This document shows positions 63,237 to 64,000 of a stretch of DNA of 64,000 bases, one piece after another. Made by a program: the position numbers and the translations under genes. The notes beneath the pieces are model-generated. The model was given only the letters and a program-made list of their open reading frames with translations. It did no database searches and was not told the DNA's origin. Origin of the DNA: Nitrospirales bacterium (lineage in GTDB: Bacteria > Nitrospirota > Nitrospiria > Nitrospirales > UBA8639); NCBI GenBank assembly GCA_031315915.1, contig JALDRK010000017.1:1-64000 (forward strand), in the 5' to 3' direction. The stretch's first letter is position 1; each line of letters opens with the position of its first letter.

Positions 63237-63665
63237 ATGAGTGAACATCCAAATTGCAAGATTTGTAGCAAGGACTGGCCTTTCTCGGATCATTTCATCT
63301 GCGAGATGGGCCTGACCAAGGCCTATCTGTTTGAAGATCAGTTTTTTCCGGGCTGGACGATATTGGTGTTAAAAGACCACCGGACGGAATTATTTGAGCT
63401 GACGCAGGAAGCCCGTGGCCGGTTAATGGAAGAGGTGAGTCGAATGGGGAAAGCCTTGAGTCAGATTTTTAAGGCGAGAAAAATCAATTCCGAATTGCTG
63501 GGTAATCAGGTTCCTCATATTCATTGGCATGTGATTCCCCGGTTGATGGCCGATCCCGACCGATTGAAACCGGTGTGGTGTATAGACCATGCGCCGATCA
63601 AATTGAGCCCCATCTATCTGGATGAACGGCTCGGTCTGCTTCGTTCGGCCTTAGGGATGTCCTGA
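63237..63665 (+). CDS. HIT-family hydrolase
   Basis: A 142-residue nucleotide hydrolase/transferase of the histidine triad superfamily: catalytic HIHWHVIPR at residues 94-102 (H94, H96, H98), 'GWTILVLKDHRTELFEL' in the conserved strand, and an N-terminal CKIC pair. This is the short cytoplasmic type, often cleaving dinucleoside polyphosphates such as Ap4A. ATG 63237. A strong hairpin follows at 63708-63746. Confidence 0.93.
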   Translation: MSEHPNCKICSKDWPFSDHFICEMGLTKAYLFEDQFFPGWTILVLKDHRTELFELTQEARGRLMEEVSRMGKALSQIFKARKINSELLGNQVPHIHWHVIPRLMADPDRLKPVWCIDHAPIKLSPIYLDERLGLLRSALGMS

Positions 63666-63707
63666 TGGTTTAATCTTTCCAGGTTTTTGAATATCTTCAC
63701 CACACGG

Positions 63708-63746
63708 AGGCCGGGTCTCCGCCATTTGTGGTGTCTCCCGGCCTCT
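63708..63746. terminator. Hairpin between convergent HIT and Spy-like genes
   Basis: GAGGCCGGG (63708-63716) pairs perfectly with CCCGGCCTC (63738-63746), loop 21 bases with further pairing possible (TCTCCGCC / GGTGTCT). There is no T-run directly behind it on either strand, so termination is likely but not certain. Confidence 0.55.
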
Positions 63747-63762
63747 CAATGGTTGTCGCACG

Positions 63763-64000
63763 TTAATCCTTGTCTTTGCCGTGCTTGTCTTTTCCGTGGC
63801 CTTCGCCCTTCTCGTGTTTTTCCCGATATTCCTTCATTTTTTCCTTCCGTTTTTCCTGCATCTCCTTCCACTTGGCCTGTTGGTCAGGGGTCAGTTCGGC
63901 TTCGATCTGGCTCATAGCCTGCTGCCGAATTTCTTTCATTTGATTATGAAGGGCTTCCATTTTTTTGTGCTTGTCTTCAATGATGGGCAAGATCTTGTCT
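63763..64000 (-). CDS. Spy/CpxP-like periplasmic protein (partial)
   Basis: The frame is open to the right edge, so the N-terminus and signal peptide lie outside the window. The visible ~80 residues are a helical, charged sequence with the LTxxQ-type motif LTPDQQAKWKEMQ, characteristic of Spy/CpxP-like chaperones and metal-resistance proteins, and a Lys/Glu/His-rich tail (KGEGHGKDKHGKDKD). The repeated 'TPDQQ' motif expected earlier is cut off. Confidence 0.8.
   Translation of the reverse strand, partial: DKILPIIEDKHKKMEALHNQMKEIRQQAMSQIEAELTPDQQAKWKEMQEKRKEKMKEYREKHEKGEGHGKDKHGKDKD

Noticed and set aside
1-64000. tRNA, rRNA, CRISPR arrays, transposase genes
   Set aside because: None was found on reading both strands; regularly spaced repeats occur only in the RTX coding region.

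Overview
The window looks like a chromosomal piece of a Nitrospirota (Nitrospira-like) bacterium, most likely a metagenome-assembled contig. This is inferred from gene content (a nirC-nirA nitrite uptake/assimilation pair, paired small c-type cytochromes, a dnaE-accA operon, a GumC-type exopolysaccharide cluster) and moderate GC; there is no rRNA or other marker to fix the taxon. No rRNA, tRNA or CRISPR array was seen. The right end is ordinary chromosome and the left end runs into a very large repeat protein.

Layout. 1-10111: a giant RTX/hemolysin-type calcium-binding protein, cut by the left edge, followed by its type I secretion ABC transporter and HlyD-like adaptor. 10523-13180: a terminator-like leader hairpin, then nirC (formate/nitrite channel) and nirA (siroheme nitrite reductase). 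13559-18413: three exported proteins: a papain-fold toxin-like protein, a TPR protein carrying the same N-terminal module, and a Sel1-repeat protein. 18655-22538: a multi-pass membrane protein and the TIGR03546/TIGR03545 pair. 23092-29359 (minus): a DUF4258/YgiT-type toxin-antitoxin pair and a type I restriction-modification locus with an intact fused hsdMS and a shattered hsdR. 29700-38114: metallophosphoesterase, accA, dnaE, ybjQ, bacterioferritin and a NiCoT-type metal transporter. 38857-44731: an exopolysaccharide export/length-control operon without glycosyltransferases. 45279-51559: a response regulator, two methyltransferases, an HI0933-type flavoprotein, a carbonic anhydrase remnant, a nitrobindin-like protein and an SDR. 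51781-55905: a tightly coupled operon of a membrane protein, a fatty acid hydroxylase/sterol desaturase, a GH3-family protein and an enolase-superfamily enzyme. 56001-57826: a TIR-domain protein beside a DUF2130 coiled-coil protein with a nuclease-like core. 58208-64000: two paralogous cytochromes around a Cu/Zn superoxide dismutase, a glycerophosphodiesterase, a Tat-exported intradiol dioxygenase, a HIT protein and a Spy-like protein at the right edge.

Reading-frame breaks are strongly clustered (RTX 3' half, ABC transporter, Sel1 gene, TIGR03545 gene, hsdR) while other genes, including 3.5-kb dnaE, are clean. In the RTX tandem repeats and the Sel1 gene the breaks can be traced to lost bases, mostly in short homopolymers. 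They may be consensus errors in poorly covered stretches or real decay; raw reads would decide.

Best candidates for undescribed biology: the toxin/TPR/Sel1 trio with a shared exported N-terminal module; the TIR-DUF2130 pair; the hydroxylase-GH3-enolase operon; the coiled-coil/Poly_export hybrid in the polysaccharide operon; and the possible attenuator in front of nirC.
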